Shown: positions 16,977 through 24,977 of the stretch, piece by piece | How positions within the stretch are numbered: position 1 is the first letter of the stretch | Layout: every line of letters starts with the position of its first letter | Assembly: GCA_947649285.1 (NCBI GenBank) | Contig: CANSRB010000008.1 | Coordinates: 1-43,984 of the forward strand | Reading direction: 5' to 3' | DNA from: an uncultured Clostridia bacterium | GTDB taxonomy: Bacteria; Bacillota; Clostridia; Oscillospirales; Ruminococcaceae | Length of the DNA: 43,984 bases | The notes under the pieces: generated by a model | Database searches by the model: none | What the model was told of the DNA's origin: nothing | Seen by the model: only the letters and a program-made list of their open reading frames with translations | Translations under genes and position numbers: made by a program

Positions 16977-17032
16977 TACTATTTGTTGATAAAAAGATTA
17001 AAATCTTGTTATCGCGGCGTGGTGCGCCGCCG
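16976..17032 (+). repeat. 57-nt direct repeat, left copy
   Basis: Matches 17289-17345 at 50 of 57 positions. It contains an imperfect palindrome GATAAAAAGATT/AATCTTGTTATC followed by a GC-rich GGCG/CGCC stem. It begins at the stop codon of the DUF815 gene. Confidence 0.8.
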
Positions 17033-17065
17033 GCCGCAGAAGCCGGTGAGCGGCACGAATGTCCT

Positions 17066-17176
17066 TCACCAGAAAAATTCCAGGCTTTTTTGAATGGCAA
17101 ACAGCTGGGAACAAAGCAGGAACAAAAAAATCCCACCCAAAACCACAGCCAATATACCCGCTTTTTTCCGTTTCAT
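17066..17176 (-). CDS. Possible 36-residue single-pass membrane protein
   Basis: Too short for the ORF track. It starts MKRKKAGILAVVLGG and continues through one strongly hydrophobic stretch (about residues 7-26) to a short tail ending FFW. A basic N terminus followed by one membrane helix is typical of small bacterial membrane proteins. GGGAGGGCGG lies 6 nt before the ATG, but it is also the 3' arm of the terminator hairpin at 17177-17225, and the T run touches the start codon. It could therefore be expressed only on readthrough or when the stem opens, or it may be chance. It lies within the convergent gap 16977-17441, which otherwise holds only the two direct repeats and hairpins. Confidence 0.35.
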   Translation of the reverse strand: MKRKKAGILAVVLGGIFLFLLCSQLFAIQKSLEFFW

Positions 17177-17225
17177 AAAAAACCGCCCTCCCTCTGTCAA
17201 GCAAACGAGGGACAGGCGGTTTTTT
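17177..17225. terminator. Bidirectional terminator between converging units
   Basis: AAAAAACCGCC and GGCGGTTTTTT flank an inner CCCTC/GAGGG stem, giving a hairpin with A and T tracts that works in both directions. It can end the plus-strand DUF815 transcript and the minus-strand tyrA transcript. Confidence 0.85.
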
Positions 17226-17288
17226 CTTCAGGCAGGATTGGCAGACCCGCTCATTGGGATGGTACTGATTCTATATTTCTCGCTTTTC

Positions 17289-17345
17289 ATACTATTTCTT
17301 GATAAAAAGATTAAAATCTTTCTATCGTGTCGTGATACGCCGCCG
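17289..17345 (+). repeat. 57-nt direct repeat, right copy
   Basis: Second copy of 16976-17032. One of the differing bases lies in the right arm of the palindrome (AATCTTTCTATC) and still leaves a single mismatch in the stem. A further hairpin, ATAAAACGA/TCGTTTTAT, follows at 17420-17442 over the tyrA stop. Confidence 0.8.
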
Positions 17346-17441
17346 CGCCTGCAGCGCACCAAGAAAAGTATGAACAACATTCTTGGCGTCTGTGCCGCCG
17401 GGCCGCATTCTGCGACCCGATAAAACGATACAGTCGTTTTA

Positions 17442-18302
17442 TTAAGAATTCGTATCAAACATCCGGCGACGGGCAGTGGAAAGACGGAACCGTTCCTTCA
17501 AGCCCTCTTCATCCCCATCCGACAGGTTCTGCCGGATTTCCCCCAGCGCGGCGGAAAAGCGGTCGATCTCCGAAATCAGGATATCCCGGTTCGCGAAAAA
17601 AAGCTCGCTCCACAATTCTTCGTTGATTTTGGCAATCCGGGTAAGATCCCGGAAGGAATCCCCGGTATACTCCACCAAATGCGGATGATCGTTGGCGTTC
17701 ATCAAAGACACGGCGATTGCATGGGTCAGCTGGGAAAGATAGCCGATCATCTCGTCATGCTCTGCCGGGGAAAGCCGGCTGATCCGGCCAAAGCCCAGCC
17801 GCCGCCCCAGTTCCTCCGCGAAGCTGATTCCCGCCTCGGTGTTGCGTTCGGTCGGCGTGACGATGAAATTCGCCCCGCGGAAAATCGAGGGATCGCTGTT
17901 CCATATCCCGCTGACCTCACGGCCGGCCATTGGATGGGATCCGATCAGCTCCACATCCGGGCGGAGGGCAGACTGTACCCGCTCCAAAACCGCCCGTTTG
18001 ACCCCGCTGACATCCGTCAAGAAAATTCCCGGGCGGAAATATGCCTGGTTCGCCAGCATCCATTCCACCATCGCATTCGGATAAAGCCCGCAGATAATTC
18101 CATCCGCCTCCGCGATCAGGGCCGGATCACCCGGGTCTGTACTCCCGGCTTGAATCATGCCGGTTTCCAGCGCATAGGCGATCGTGTCGGAATCCCGATC
18201 CAGCCCGATCACCCGGAAGCCCTCCGCGCGAAGCCCCTGTGCATAGCTCCCGCCGATTAGCCCCAGCCCTACAATCAATAAGGTGTCCGTTTGAGGATTC
18301 AT
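17442..18302 (-). CDS. tyrA: Prephenate dehydrogenase
   Basis: Oxidatively decarboxylates prephenate to 4-hydroxyphenylpyruvate, the tyrosine branch step, using NAD(P)+. The Rossmann motif GLGLIGGS is at residues 12-19. The catalytic-domain landmarks GSHPMAGRE and LTHAIAVSL are present. The 286 residues match the short form without a C-terminal ACT domain, so no tyrosine-binding domain is visible. The start at 18302 overlaps the AlkD-like stop as ATGA, with AAAGGAGGCG upstream; the longer track ORF overlaps that gene and is not real. It is the last gene of the aroF-aroA-alkD-tyrA block. Confidence 0.96.
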   Translation of the reverse strand: MNPQTDTLLIVGLGLIGGSYAQGLRAEGFRVIGLDRDSDTIAYALETGMIQAGSTDPGDPALIAEADGIICGLYPNAMVEWMLANQAYFRPGIFLTDVSGVKRAVLERVQSALRPDVELIGSHPMAGREVSGIWNSDPSIFRGANFIVTPTERNTEAGISFAEELGRRLGFGRISRLSPAEHDEMIGYLSQLTHAIAVSLMNANDHPHLVEYTGDSFRDLTRIAKINEELWSELFFANRDILISEIDRFSAALGEIRQNLSDGDEEGLKERFRLSTARRRMFDTNS

Positions 18303-19036
18303 CCCATCGCCTCCTTTTTCTCTGCACGCAAAACACGAACCTCCGCTTTTTCTTTCCGGCCTACCCGGTTGGATTCCAAGATTTTCTGCAAAGCCCGGTA
18401 AGCGGTTTCCGGATCCAGATCTTCCCCCTCCAACAGCGGGAGGGTCTGCTCCGGGAAATCGACATAGCAGGACGACAGCAGCCAGGCGGCTCCCATCTTC
18501 ACATAATAGCCCTCGTGACGGACAGACGCCGCTGTCCCCAGTACCCGGCCAATCCATTCCGGAGTCCGGTAATGGCTGTGCAGCAGAATCAGCCCGAACC
18601 TCAGGAAATATTCCTGCTCGGATGCCAGGTAGGGCTGAAGGAACTCCCAGACCTCCTCCCGGTGTTTCCGGACGATTTTCAGGCTGCTGCAAAAGCAGTC
18701 GTTGACCGCCCAGTTATCAATTTCGGGAATATACCGGGCGGTTTCCTCCAAAACCTCGGCCAGCCCCGCTTTGGCAAACCCAATCACGAAGCCGCGCAGC
18801 AGGATTTCCTCATAGCTTTCCCGTCCGGCGGCGCGCAGGAATTCCCGCCATCCGCCCCGGGCAATCCGTTTTGCAAGCTGCTGAAGCTGCGGGACCCGGA
18901 CGCCCAGCAGCTCATGCTTTAATCCCGGGATCAAGCGCCCTTGGAATTTCCGATAGCCTGGGTCGGCCATCCGGTGCAGCTCCTCCCGCAGCTCCGCGAT
19001 CGCCTCTTCGCCCCAGGTTTCCCGTTCCAGTTCCAT
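18299..19036 (-). CDS. AlkD-like DNA alkylation repair protein
   Basis: HEAT-repeat protein of 245 residues in the AlkC/AlkD DNA glycosylase family, which excises positively charged alkylated bases. The family motif around the active site is visible as DNWAVNDCFC (AlkD: Trp and Asp of a WAxxD motif), with HEGYYVKMGAAWLLS further on. The start codon directly follows the aroA stop (TAA then ATG), and the stop overlaps tyrA by ATGA, so it is translationally coupled on both sides inside an aromatic amino acid operon. That placement is unexpected. The repair function is inferred from the family, and some members have no known glycosylase activity. Confidence 0.9.
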   Translation of the reverse strand: MELERETWGEEAIAELREELHRMADPGYRKFQGRLIPGLKHELLGVRVPQLQQLAKRIARGGWREFLRAAGRESYEEILLRGFVIGFAKAGLAEVLEETARYIPEIDNWAVNDCFCSSLKIVRKHREEVWEFLQPYLASEQEYFLRFGLILLHSHYRTPEWIGRVLGTAASVRHEGYYVKMGAAWLLSSCYVDFPEQTLPLLEGEDLDPETAYRALQKILESNRVGRKEKAEVRVLRAEKKEAMG

Positions 19037-20299
19037 TTACAGGCCTCCCTTTTCCGGCATCAGCGAAGTGAAATCCTCCCAAAAGGCCGGATAGGATTTC
19101 GCCACGCATTCACTCCCGATGATGTTCACCGGCTGTTCTGCGCAAGCGGCAAATACAGCCAAACTCATCGCGATCCGGTGGTCGTTCTGCGCGCAGACTT
19201 CTGCGGGCGCAGTCAAGGGCTGCCGTCCGCGAATCCAAACCGTATCCGGATCTGAGGAAATATCCACCCCCAGCTTCCGGAGCTCGGACTCCATGGCGGC
19301 AATCCGGTCGGATTCCTTGATCCGGAGCCGTCCCGCATGGAGGATCCGGGTTTCTCCCTCGGCAAAAGCGCCCAGCACCATCAATACCGGCCCTAGATCG
19401 GGACAATCCGCTAAATCAATATCCTTTCCCTGCAAACGGCCCGGTTCAAAGAAAACCGTCCCGGCTTTTTCGGTAATTTTTGCGCCAAATTCCCGCAGGA
19501 TCGACAAAATCACCCGATCCCCCTGCACCGAATCCGACCGCAGCCCTGTGCAGGAAACTCCTCCCCGGACACTCCCCAGCACACCGAAAAAAGCCATCTG
19601 GGAATCGTCCCCCTCCACGGTATAATCCGCCGGACGGAAACGCTGTCCGCCTGGAATCTCCAGGGTCAGCGGGTCGGAAAACGCCGCCTGAACCCCGAAG
19701 TCCGCCAATATGCGGAGGGTCAACATCACATAGGAACGGCTCTCGAAGGGCGGCTGGATCCGGATCCGGCTGGGACTGTCCAAAAGAGGCAGGCTGAACA
19801 GCAGCCCGGTGATAAACTGGGAGCTGACATCCCCGCGAAGGCTCCATTCCCCTGCGGAAAGCCCGCCCTTCAAACGGATTTCCTGCGGGGTATGGAAGAA
19901 TTCCCCGCCCGAAAACAGAGATTCATACACAGACTGCGGACGCTCCAGCAACCGGCCCCGTCCGGTAAAACGGCATTCCGCACCCGTCAGCGCCGCCAAC
20001 GGGAGCAGAAAACGGAGGGTGGAACCGGACTCGCCGCAGTCAAATTCCAGCTTCCCATGCGGCCTGCTGAAAAGCGGCGCGCCCGTAATCTCCAAGCTGT
20101 CCGAAAATTCCGTCACCTCTGCGCCCAGGGTGCGGATCCCCGCAATTGTAGCGCGGATATCCTGAGAATACGCAACGTTCCGGATCCGGCTTTTTCCTTC
20201 CGCCAAGCCGGCGCAGAGAATGGCCCGGTGCGCCGCGCTTTTGGAAGGCGGGATCCGGACATTCCCCCGCGGGAAAAAAGGATGCAGAAGCTGATTCAT
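19037..20299 (-). CDS. aroA: EPSP synthase (3-phosphoshikimate 1-carboxyvinyltransferase)
   Basis: Transfers enolpyruvate from PEP to shikimate-3-phosphate. The protein is 420 residues. Substrate-site motifs are PPSKSAAHR (near 17), CGESGSTLRF (near 89; the family has GNAGTAMR or GNSGTTxR here), LRIKESDR and NDHRIAMS. The GES start of the PEP-loop motif, in place of GNA, suggests a class II-like, non-enterobacterial type. It lies 5 bp after aroF and immediately before the AlkD-like gene. Confidence 0.96.
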   Translation of the reverse strand: MNQLLHPFFPRGNVRIPPSKSAAHRAILCAGLAEGKSRIRNVAYSQDIRATIAGIRTLGAEVTEFSDSLEITGAPLFSRPHGKLEFDCGESGSTLRFLLPLAALTGAECRFTGRGRLLERPQSVYESLFSGGEFFHTPQEIRLKGGLSAGEWSLRGDVSSQFITGLLFSLPLLDSPSRIRIQPPFESRSYVMLTLRILADFGVQAAFSDPLTLEIPGGQRFRPADYTVEGDDSQMAFFGVLGSVRGGVSCTGLRSDSVQGDRVILSILREFGAKITEKAGTVFFEPGRLQGKDIDLADCPDLGPVLMVLGAFAEGETRILHAGRLRIKESDRIAAMESELRKLGVDISSDPDTVWIRGRQPLTAPAEVCAQNDHRIAMSLAVFAACAEQPVNIIGSECVAKSYPAFWEDFTSLMPEKGGL

Positions 20300-20304
20300 C
20301 CCGC

Positions 20305-21321
20305 CTACATCCCCCGGCCGACGACCTTGGCAATCGCGCGGCCCTTTTCAATAACTTCCTGGAATCGCTCCGGCTTCAAAGACTGCGCACCATCCGACCA
20401 AGCGCATTCCGGACAGTCATGCACCTCCAGAATCAAACCGTCCGCCCCGGCTGCAATCGCGGCCAGCGACATGGACTCCACTAGCCGCCAATCGCCAGTC
20501 GCATGGGAAGGATCGATAATAATCGGCAGATGGGTTTTCTGCTTGATAATCGGGATGACGCTCAAGTCCAGGGTGTTCCGGGTATATTTTTCAAAGGTGC
20601 GGATGCCGCGTTCGCAAAGGATGACCTGATCGTTGCCGCCCGCCATGATATACTCCGCTGCCATGATCCATTCCTCAATGGTATTGGCCAGTCCGCGTTT
20701 GAGCAGGACCGGCTTCCGGATGGTTCCCAAGGCTTTGAGCAGATCAAAGTTCTGCATATTCCGCGCACCGACCTGGATCAAGTCCACATATTCATTAAAC
20801 TCTTCCAGCTTGTCAATGCTCATCATCTCGGATACAATGGGCAGGCCGAGCTGTTCCCGCGCTTCCGCCATCCATTGCAGCCCTGCCGTCCCCTGTCCCT
20901 GGAATGCGTAGGGGGAAGTCCGGGGCTTGTACGCGCCACCGCGCAACATATCTGCGCCAGCCTCTTTCACCGCCTTGGCAATGGTGAACAGCCCTTCCTT
21001 GCTCTCTACCGAACAGGGGCCGCCGATCACTACCAGATCCTCCTGTCCGCCGACCGGCACGCCAGCCACATGGATCACCGAATCCGCCGGGTGGAACAGC
21101 CGGTTCGCTTTTTTATAGGGAGCGGCAATCCGCTGGACATTATCTACATAGGGATTCGCAGCGATCAGCTTTTCGTCCAGTATGGTCGTATCCCCTACTA
21201 CACCGAATACGTTATAGTTGGCCCCTTCGATCACCGTAACAGAGAGGCCTTTCTTTTCAATCCCAGAAATCACGCGTTCTACTTCTTCGGGCGGGGCTTG
21301 TTTTTTCAATGTAATAATCAT
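20305..21321 (-). CDS. aroF: DAHP synthase (type I-beta)
   Basis: Condenses PEP and erythrose-4-phosphate, the first step of the shikimate pathway. The 338 residues comprise an N-terminal ferredoxin-like regulatory domain (about 1-75) and a KDO8P-synthase-like barrel with GGPCSVES, AYKPRTSPYAFQG and DPSHATGD metal and substrate motifs. The N-terminal domain is the type seen in Thermotoga-like enzymes, where it mediates feedback control. AAGGAG precedes the start. It heads the second aromatic transcription block. Confidence 0.96.
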   Translation of the reverse strand: MIITLKKQAPPEEVERVISGIEKKGLSVTVIEGANYNVFGVVGDTTILDEKLIAANPYVDNVQRIAAPYKKANRLFHPADSVIHVAGVPVGGQEDLVVIGGPCSVESKEGLFTIAKAVKEAGADMLRGGAYKPRTSPYAFQGQGTAGLQWMAEAREQLGLPIVSEMMSIDKLEEFNEYVDLIQVGARNMQNFDLLKALGTIRKPVLLKRGLANTIEEWIMAAEYIMAGGNDQVILCERGIRTFEKYTRNTLDLSVIPIIKQKTHLPIIIDPSHATGDWRLVESMSLAAIAAGADGLILEVHDCPECAWSDGAQSLKPERFQEVIEKGRAIAKVVGRGM

Positions 21322-21395
21322 TTTTTCTCCTTCTTTCCCTAACCGGCCCAGCCAACAGACTGAATCCGTATCTTTTCCTTTGAAAAATTTCCTGT

Positions 21396-21401
21396 ATTAT
21401 A
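21396..21401 (-). promoter_or_regulatory. Probable aroF -10 box
   Basis: TATAAT on the minus strand, 75 nt before the aroF start. No good -35 box is seen. The palindrome CCCTCAAATCG/CGATTTGAGGG (21411-21437) covers the -35 position, as an activator or repressor site would. Confidence 0.45.
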
Positions 21402-21410
21402 GTCGGCACA

Positions 21411-21566
21411 CCCTCAAATCGATACCCGATTTGAGGGTCAGGCTTTGCCTGTCCGCGCATAAAATGCGCTGTGCGCCGTCTATGAAGCTCTACCGCATGG
21501 CCGCTTCGCGGCCCACTGCGGCATATCATGCCACAGTGTTGAAAAGAAGCATTGGCTTCTTTTCAA
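21411..21566. repeat. Array of hairpins between aroEK and aroF
   Basis: Consecutive inverted repeats: CCCTCAAATCG/CGATTTGAGGG (21411-21437), CAGGC-TTT-GCCTG (21439-21451), GCGCAT-AAA-ATGCGC (21455-21469), GGCCGC-TTC-GCGGCC (21499-21513) and TTGAAAAGAAGC-ATTG-GCTTCTTTTCAA (21539-21566). Several have 3-nt loops and no T run follows. The style is that of the parE-parC array. Confidence 0.75.
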
Positions 21567-22828
21567 GTGCGTTGACTATAGCTTTTCTCCTGCTTGCGGA
21601 AAGCCTCCAGCAGCCTTGTTAGTGCGGCGTCCTCCTCCCCGTCGTTACAGAGCCGGAAATCGGCCGCTGCCTGATAGAGCGGCGCGCGCGCCTGATACAA
21701 TGCCGCCAAATCCTCCCGGCTGCGGGCCAGCGGACGTCCATCCCCAGCCGACAGCAGGGAAACCGGCCGGTCATTATAACAAAGCCATCCGTTTTTCCGC
21801 AGATTTTCCACATTCTGCGGATCCAGTATGCAGCCGCCTCCGGTGGAAATAACGATCCCATTCCGGAGAGAGATTTCCTCCGTAGCCCGCCGCTCCCGCG
21901 CACGGAAACCGGTTTCCCCTTCCTGGGCGAAAATTTCCGGAATACTCTTTCCGACAAGGCGGACGATTTCTTCATCTAAATCCACCCACTCCCGGCCCAG
22001 AGCCGCCGCAGCACGGCTGCCCAGAGCCGTTTTCCCGGAAGCCGGCATCCCAATCAGCACCAGATTGGTTTTCTCCTGCAAAAGCCGGTGATACACCGCT
22101 TCCAGCTGGGATTCTGGAATCGTGCAGCCCAGGAATTGCTCCGCTGCAAACTTTGCCTGTGCCGTCAGCATTAAAAGCCCGCCTGCACAGGGGATCCCCC
22201 TCTTCTCCGCCTGCTGGAGCAGCCGGGTCCGCAGGGGGTTATAGATCACATCCAGCACCCCTTCCAGCCGGGGAAAGCCTTCCAGCTCCAGCGGGATCCC
22301 ATGGGTCTGCGGAAACATCCCCACCGGCGTGGTATTGACAATCAGTTGGGTATCCTCCGCCCGGATCGCCTGCTCATAGGAAAGCTGCCCTGCGGCTGGT
22401 TCCCGGCTGACCTGCCGGATTTCTGCCGCGCCCAACTCTTCCAAAACGGCATGGGCTGTCCGGCTGGTGCCGCCGCTCCCCAGAATCAGCGCCTTTTTCC
22501 CCTGGACCGGGATCCGGTTCGCCAGCAGGGTTTGCCTCATCCCGGCAAAATCCGTATTGCTCCCATACAGCCGCCCATCCCGGTTGACGATGGTATTCAC
22601 CGCCCCAATCGTCCGGGCGGAAGGATCGAGCTCGTCCAGATAAGGGATCACGGTCTGTTTATAGGGGATCGTCACGTTGACGCCGGCAAAATCCTTTTCC
22701 CGGAGGAACTGATCCAGCCCCTCCCGGCTCAGGGGGATCAGTTCATAGGGATAGCCGCCCAGCGCTTCATGGATAGGCTTGGAAAAGCTGTGGGAAAGCT
22801 TTTCCCCTAATAGTCCGTATCGTTTCAT
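21563..22828 (-). CDS. aroE/aroK: Fused shikimate dehydrogenase-shikimate kinase
   Basis: One 421-residue reading frame covers two pathway steps. Residues 1 to about 245 are AroE: KLSHSFSKP substrate loop, NVTIPYK with the catalytic Lys at 57, NTDFAG at 91-96 and the GSGGTSR nucleotide site. From about 252 it is AroK: Walker A GMPASGKT (260-267), DLDEE, FRARE for shikimate, GGG at 330-332 and GRPLAR. There is no stop or start between the parts and all motifs are intact, so both activities are expected. Dehydroshikimate would be reduced and phosphorylated by the same protein. The start overlaps the aroC stop as ATGA. The C-terminal end is followed by the hairpin array. Confidence 0.93.
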   Translation of the reverse strand: MKRYGLLGEKLSHSFSKPIHEALGGYPYELIPLSREGLDQFLREKDFAGVNVTIPYKQTVIPYLDELDPSARTIGAVNTIVNRDGRLYGSNTDFAGMRQTLLANRIPVQGKKALILGSGGTSRTAHAVLEELGAAEIRQVSREPAAGQLSYEQAIRAEDTQLIVNTTPVGMFPQTHGIPLELEGFPRLEGVLDVIYNPLRTRLLQQAEKRGIPCAGGLLMLTAQAKFAAEQFLGCTIPESQLEAVYHRLLQEKTNLVLIGMPASGKTALGSRAAAALGREWVDLDEEIVRLVGKSIPEIFAQEGETGFRARERRATEEISLRNGIVISTGGGCILDPQNVENLRKNGWLCYNDRPVSLLSAGDGRPLARSREDLAALYQARAPLYQAAADFRLCNDGEEDAALTRLLEAFRKQEKSYSQRT

Positions 22829-23937
22829 GGAGTTCCCTCCGTCATCCAGCGCGGCCCGAACCGCTCGGTCAGGAGATCCAGCAGTCCCAGCGCCGCCATG
22901 GAATCCACGACCACCCGCGCCCGGTGAATAATCGCCGGGTCATGCCGTCCCTGGATCTGAAGCCGGGCGTTTTCCCGCTTTTCGAGATCCACCGTATCCT
23001 GCGGCTGGTAAATCGAAGGCGTCGGCTTAACCGCAGTCCGGAACAAGACGGGCATCCCGTTGGTAATCCCGCCGTTCAGCCCCCCGTTGTGATTGGTTTG
23101 GGTCGTTACACGATCCTTTTCCAGCCGGAAGGGATCATTCGCCTGACTGCCCCGCAGGCCCGCGAAGCCGAATCCCAGCCCGAACTCCACGCCCTTCACG
23201 GCGGGGATGCTGAACAGCAGCTGGGAAAGCTTGCTCTCCACCGAGCAGAAAAACGGTTCGCCCACTCCGGCCGGCAGGGATACCACTGCGGTTTCCAGTA
23301 CACCGCCCAGAGAATCCCCTTCAGAAGCTGCTTCTTCGACAGCGCGGATCATCGATCCCTCTACGTCGGCATCCAGCGTCGGGAATCCATCCCCATTCAG
23401 CCGGTCAATCTGCTGTTCCAGTTCCGTTTCCTGGGAAGAAAATGCGGTATCCTTCCAATCCCCCAGACGCAGGATATGGGTGCCCACCCGGATCCCATGA
23501 GACTTCAGAATCTGGAGCGCGATCCCGCCTGCCGCTACGAGCGGGGCGGTCAGCCGCCCGGAAAAATGCCCGCCGCCCCGGTAGTCCTGAAAGCCGCCGT
23601 ATTTTTCAAAGGCGGTATAGTCTGCGTGGGAGGGTCGGGGAAGCCATTTGGCCGCTTCATAATCCCCGCTCCGGGTCTGCTGGTTTTCAATCAGCAGACA
23701 AAGGGGCGTACCCGTCGTATACCCGTTGAAAAACCCGCTGAGAAAGCGGACTTCGTCAGCCTCCCGCCGCGCCGTGGAAATGCGTCCTTTCGCGCGGCGC
23801 TTGTCCATTTGGCTTTGGATAAATTCCAAATCCAGCCGGATCCCAGGCGCCAGCCCGTTCAGCACAGCCCCCACCGCCGGGGAATGCGACTCCCCGAACA
23901 GGCAGATCTGGATCTGATCACCAAAAATACTTTTCAT
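22825..23937 (-). CDS. aroC: Chorismate synthase
   Basis: Converts EPSP to chorismate with reduced FMN. The 370 residues start MKSIFGDQI, with FGESHSPAVG, the GGGHFSGR family signature in the first third and NHNGGLNGGITNG in the second half. The ATG at 23937 overlaps the aroB stop by ATGA, so the track's seven extra residues are rejected. The gene in turn overlaps aroE/aroK by ATGA. Strong translational coupling across aroB-aroC-aroE/aroK suggests matched protein amounts. Confidence 0.97.
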   Translation of the reverse strand: MKSIFGDQIQICLFGESHSPAVGAVLNGLAPGIRLDLEFIQSQMDKRRAKGRISTARREADEVRFLSGFFNGYTTGTPLCLLIENQQTRSGDYEAAKWLPRPSHADYTAFEKYGGFQDYRGGGHFSGRLTAPLVAAGGIALQILKSHGIRVGTHILRLGDWKDTAFSSQETELEQQIDRLNGDGFPTLDADVEGSMIRAVEEAASEGDSLGGVLETAVVSLPAGVGEPFFCSVESKLSQLLFSIPAVKGVEFGLGFGFAGLRGSQANDPFRLEKDRVTTQTNHNGGLNGGITNGMPVLFRTAVKPTPSIYQPQDTVDLEKRENARLQIQGRHDPAIIHRARVVVDSMAALGLLDLLTERFGPRWMTEGTP

Positions 23938-24953
23938 CCTTCCAGTCCCTTTCCACACAGGCGGGATTTCAATGCTTCCATCGGGACATCCTCCAAGCAG
24001 GCTTTTCCCAGCTCGGCCACCGTGACGATGGTAATCTGCCCGCCATGAGTTTTCTTATCCCGGGTCATCACCTCATAAACCGCTTCCGGGTCATAAGGCA
24101 TCCGGGGATTGATCCCCAGCCCTCGAAGCACCCGCTCCGTCCGTTCCCGCAGGGCGGGGCTTTCAATCATTGGCAGCATCCCCACGGCAACCGCCTCGCC
24201 ATGATACAGGCCGGATAAACCATACACGCTCTCCACACCATGCCCAATGGTATGCCCAAAATTCAGAATTCTTCGCAGGCCGGATTCCTTCTCATCCTGT
24301 TCGACGACCGCTTTTTTGACCCGCAGGCTGCGGAGGACAATTTCATCCAGATGGGCGGCAGCGCCCCCCTGTTCAAAGAGCCCGAACAACTCCGGATCGT
24401 AAATCAACCCGGCTTTGACCGCTTCTACCAGCCCGTTCGCGTAATGCCGGGCGGGGAGTGTGGACAGCACCTCGCTGTCCACCAGTACAGCCTGGGGCTG
24501 ATAAAACGCGCCGACGCAGTTTTTCACCCCGTCCAGATTGATGGCCACCTTCCCGCCGATACTGGAATCGATCTGGGAAAGGGTGGTGGTCGGAATATTG
24601 ACAAAATCAATCCCGCGGAGATACGTCGCCGCGGCAAACCCGGCCAAGTCCCCAATCACCCCTCCGCCCAGCGCAAGGATTAAGTCCCGCCGGGTAAACC
24701 GCAGTTCCAGCAGCCGGCTGCACAGACGCTCATAAACGGGAAAGCTTTTGGCCCCCTCTCCCTGAGGAACCGTTTCCAGATGACAGTCCGGACACTGTGC
24801 CTGCACGGCCTGCACCCATTTTTCCGGAACGCCGTCGTCTGTCACCAGAAAAACTTTACGATTTAAATGGATAAAATCAGAAAGCCCAAAAAGAAGCCCT
24901 TTACCAAGAAAAACCGAATATCCTCCGCCGGCTAAATGAAGTTGAAGTTCCAT
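23934..24953 (-). CDS. aroB: 3-Dehydroquinate synthase
   Basis: Cyclises DAHP to 3-dehydroquinate using NAD+ and a divalent metal. The 339 residues carry GGGVIGDLAGFAA (NAD site), TTLSQIDSSIGGKVAIN, KNCVGAFYQP and the metal-ligand region NFGHTIGHGVE. The start has AAAGGGGAATG upstream, and 24 bp separate it from the SGNH hydrolase gene. The next enzyme, 3-dehydroquinate dehydratase, is not encoded anywhere in the window. Confidence 0.97.
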   Translation of the reverse strand: MELQLHLAGGGYSVFLGKGLLFGLSDFIHLNRKVFLVTDDGVPEKWVQAVQAQCPDCHLETVPQGEGAKSFPVYERLCSRLLELRFTRRDLILALGGGVIGDLAGFAAATYLRGIDFVNIPTTTLSQIDSSIGGKVAINLDGVKNCVGAFYQPQAVLVDSEVLSTLPARHYANGLVEAVKAGLIYDPELFGLFEQGGAAAHLDEIVLRSLRVKKAVVEQDEKESGLRRILNFGHTIGHGVESVYGLSGLYHGEAVAVGMLPMIESPALRERTERVLRGLGINPRMPYDPEAVYEVMTRDKKTHGGQITIVTVAELGKACLEDVPMEALKSRLCGKGLEG

Positions 24954-24977
24954 CTGTTCATTCCCCTTTCGATCGGT

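Noticed and set aside
16976-17345. CRISPR-like direct repeats
   Set aside because: Only two copies 313 bp apart, with internal dyads, a terminator and a small ORF between them, and no cas genes.
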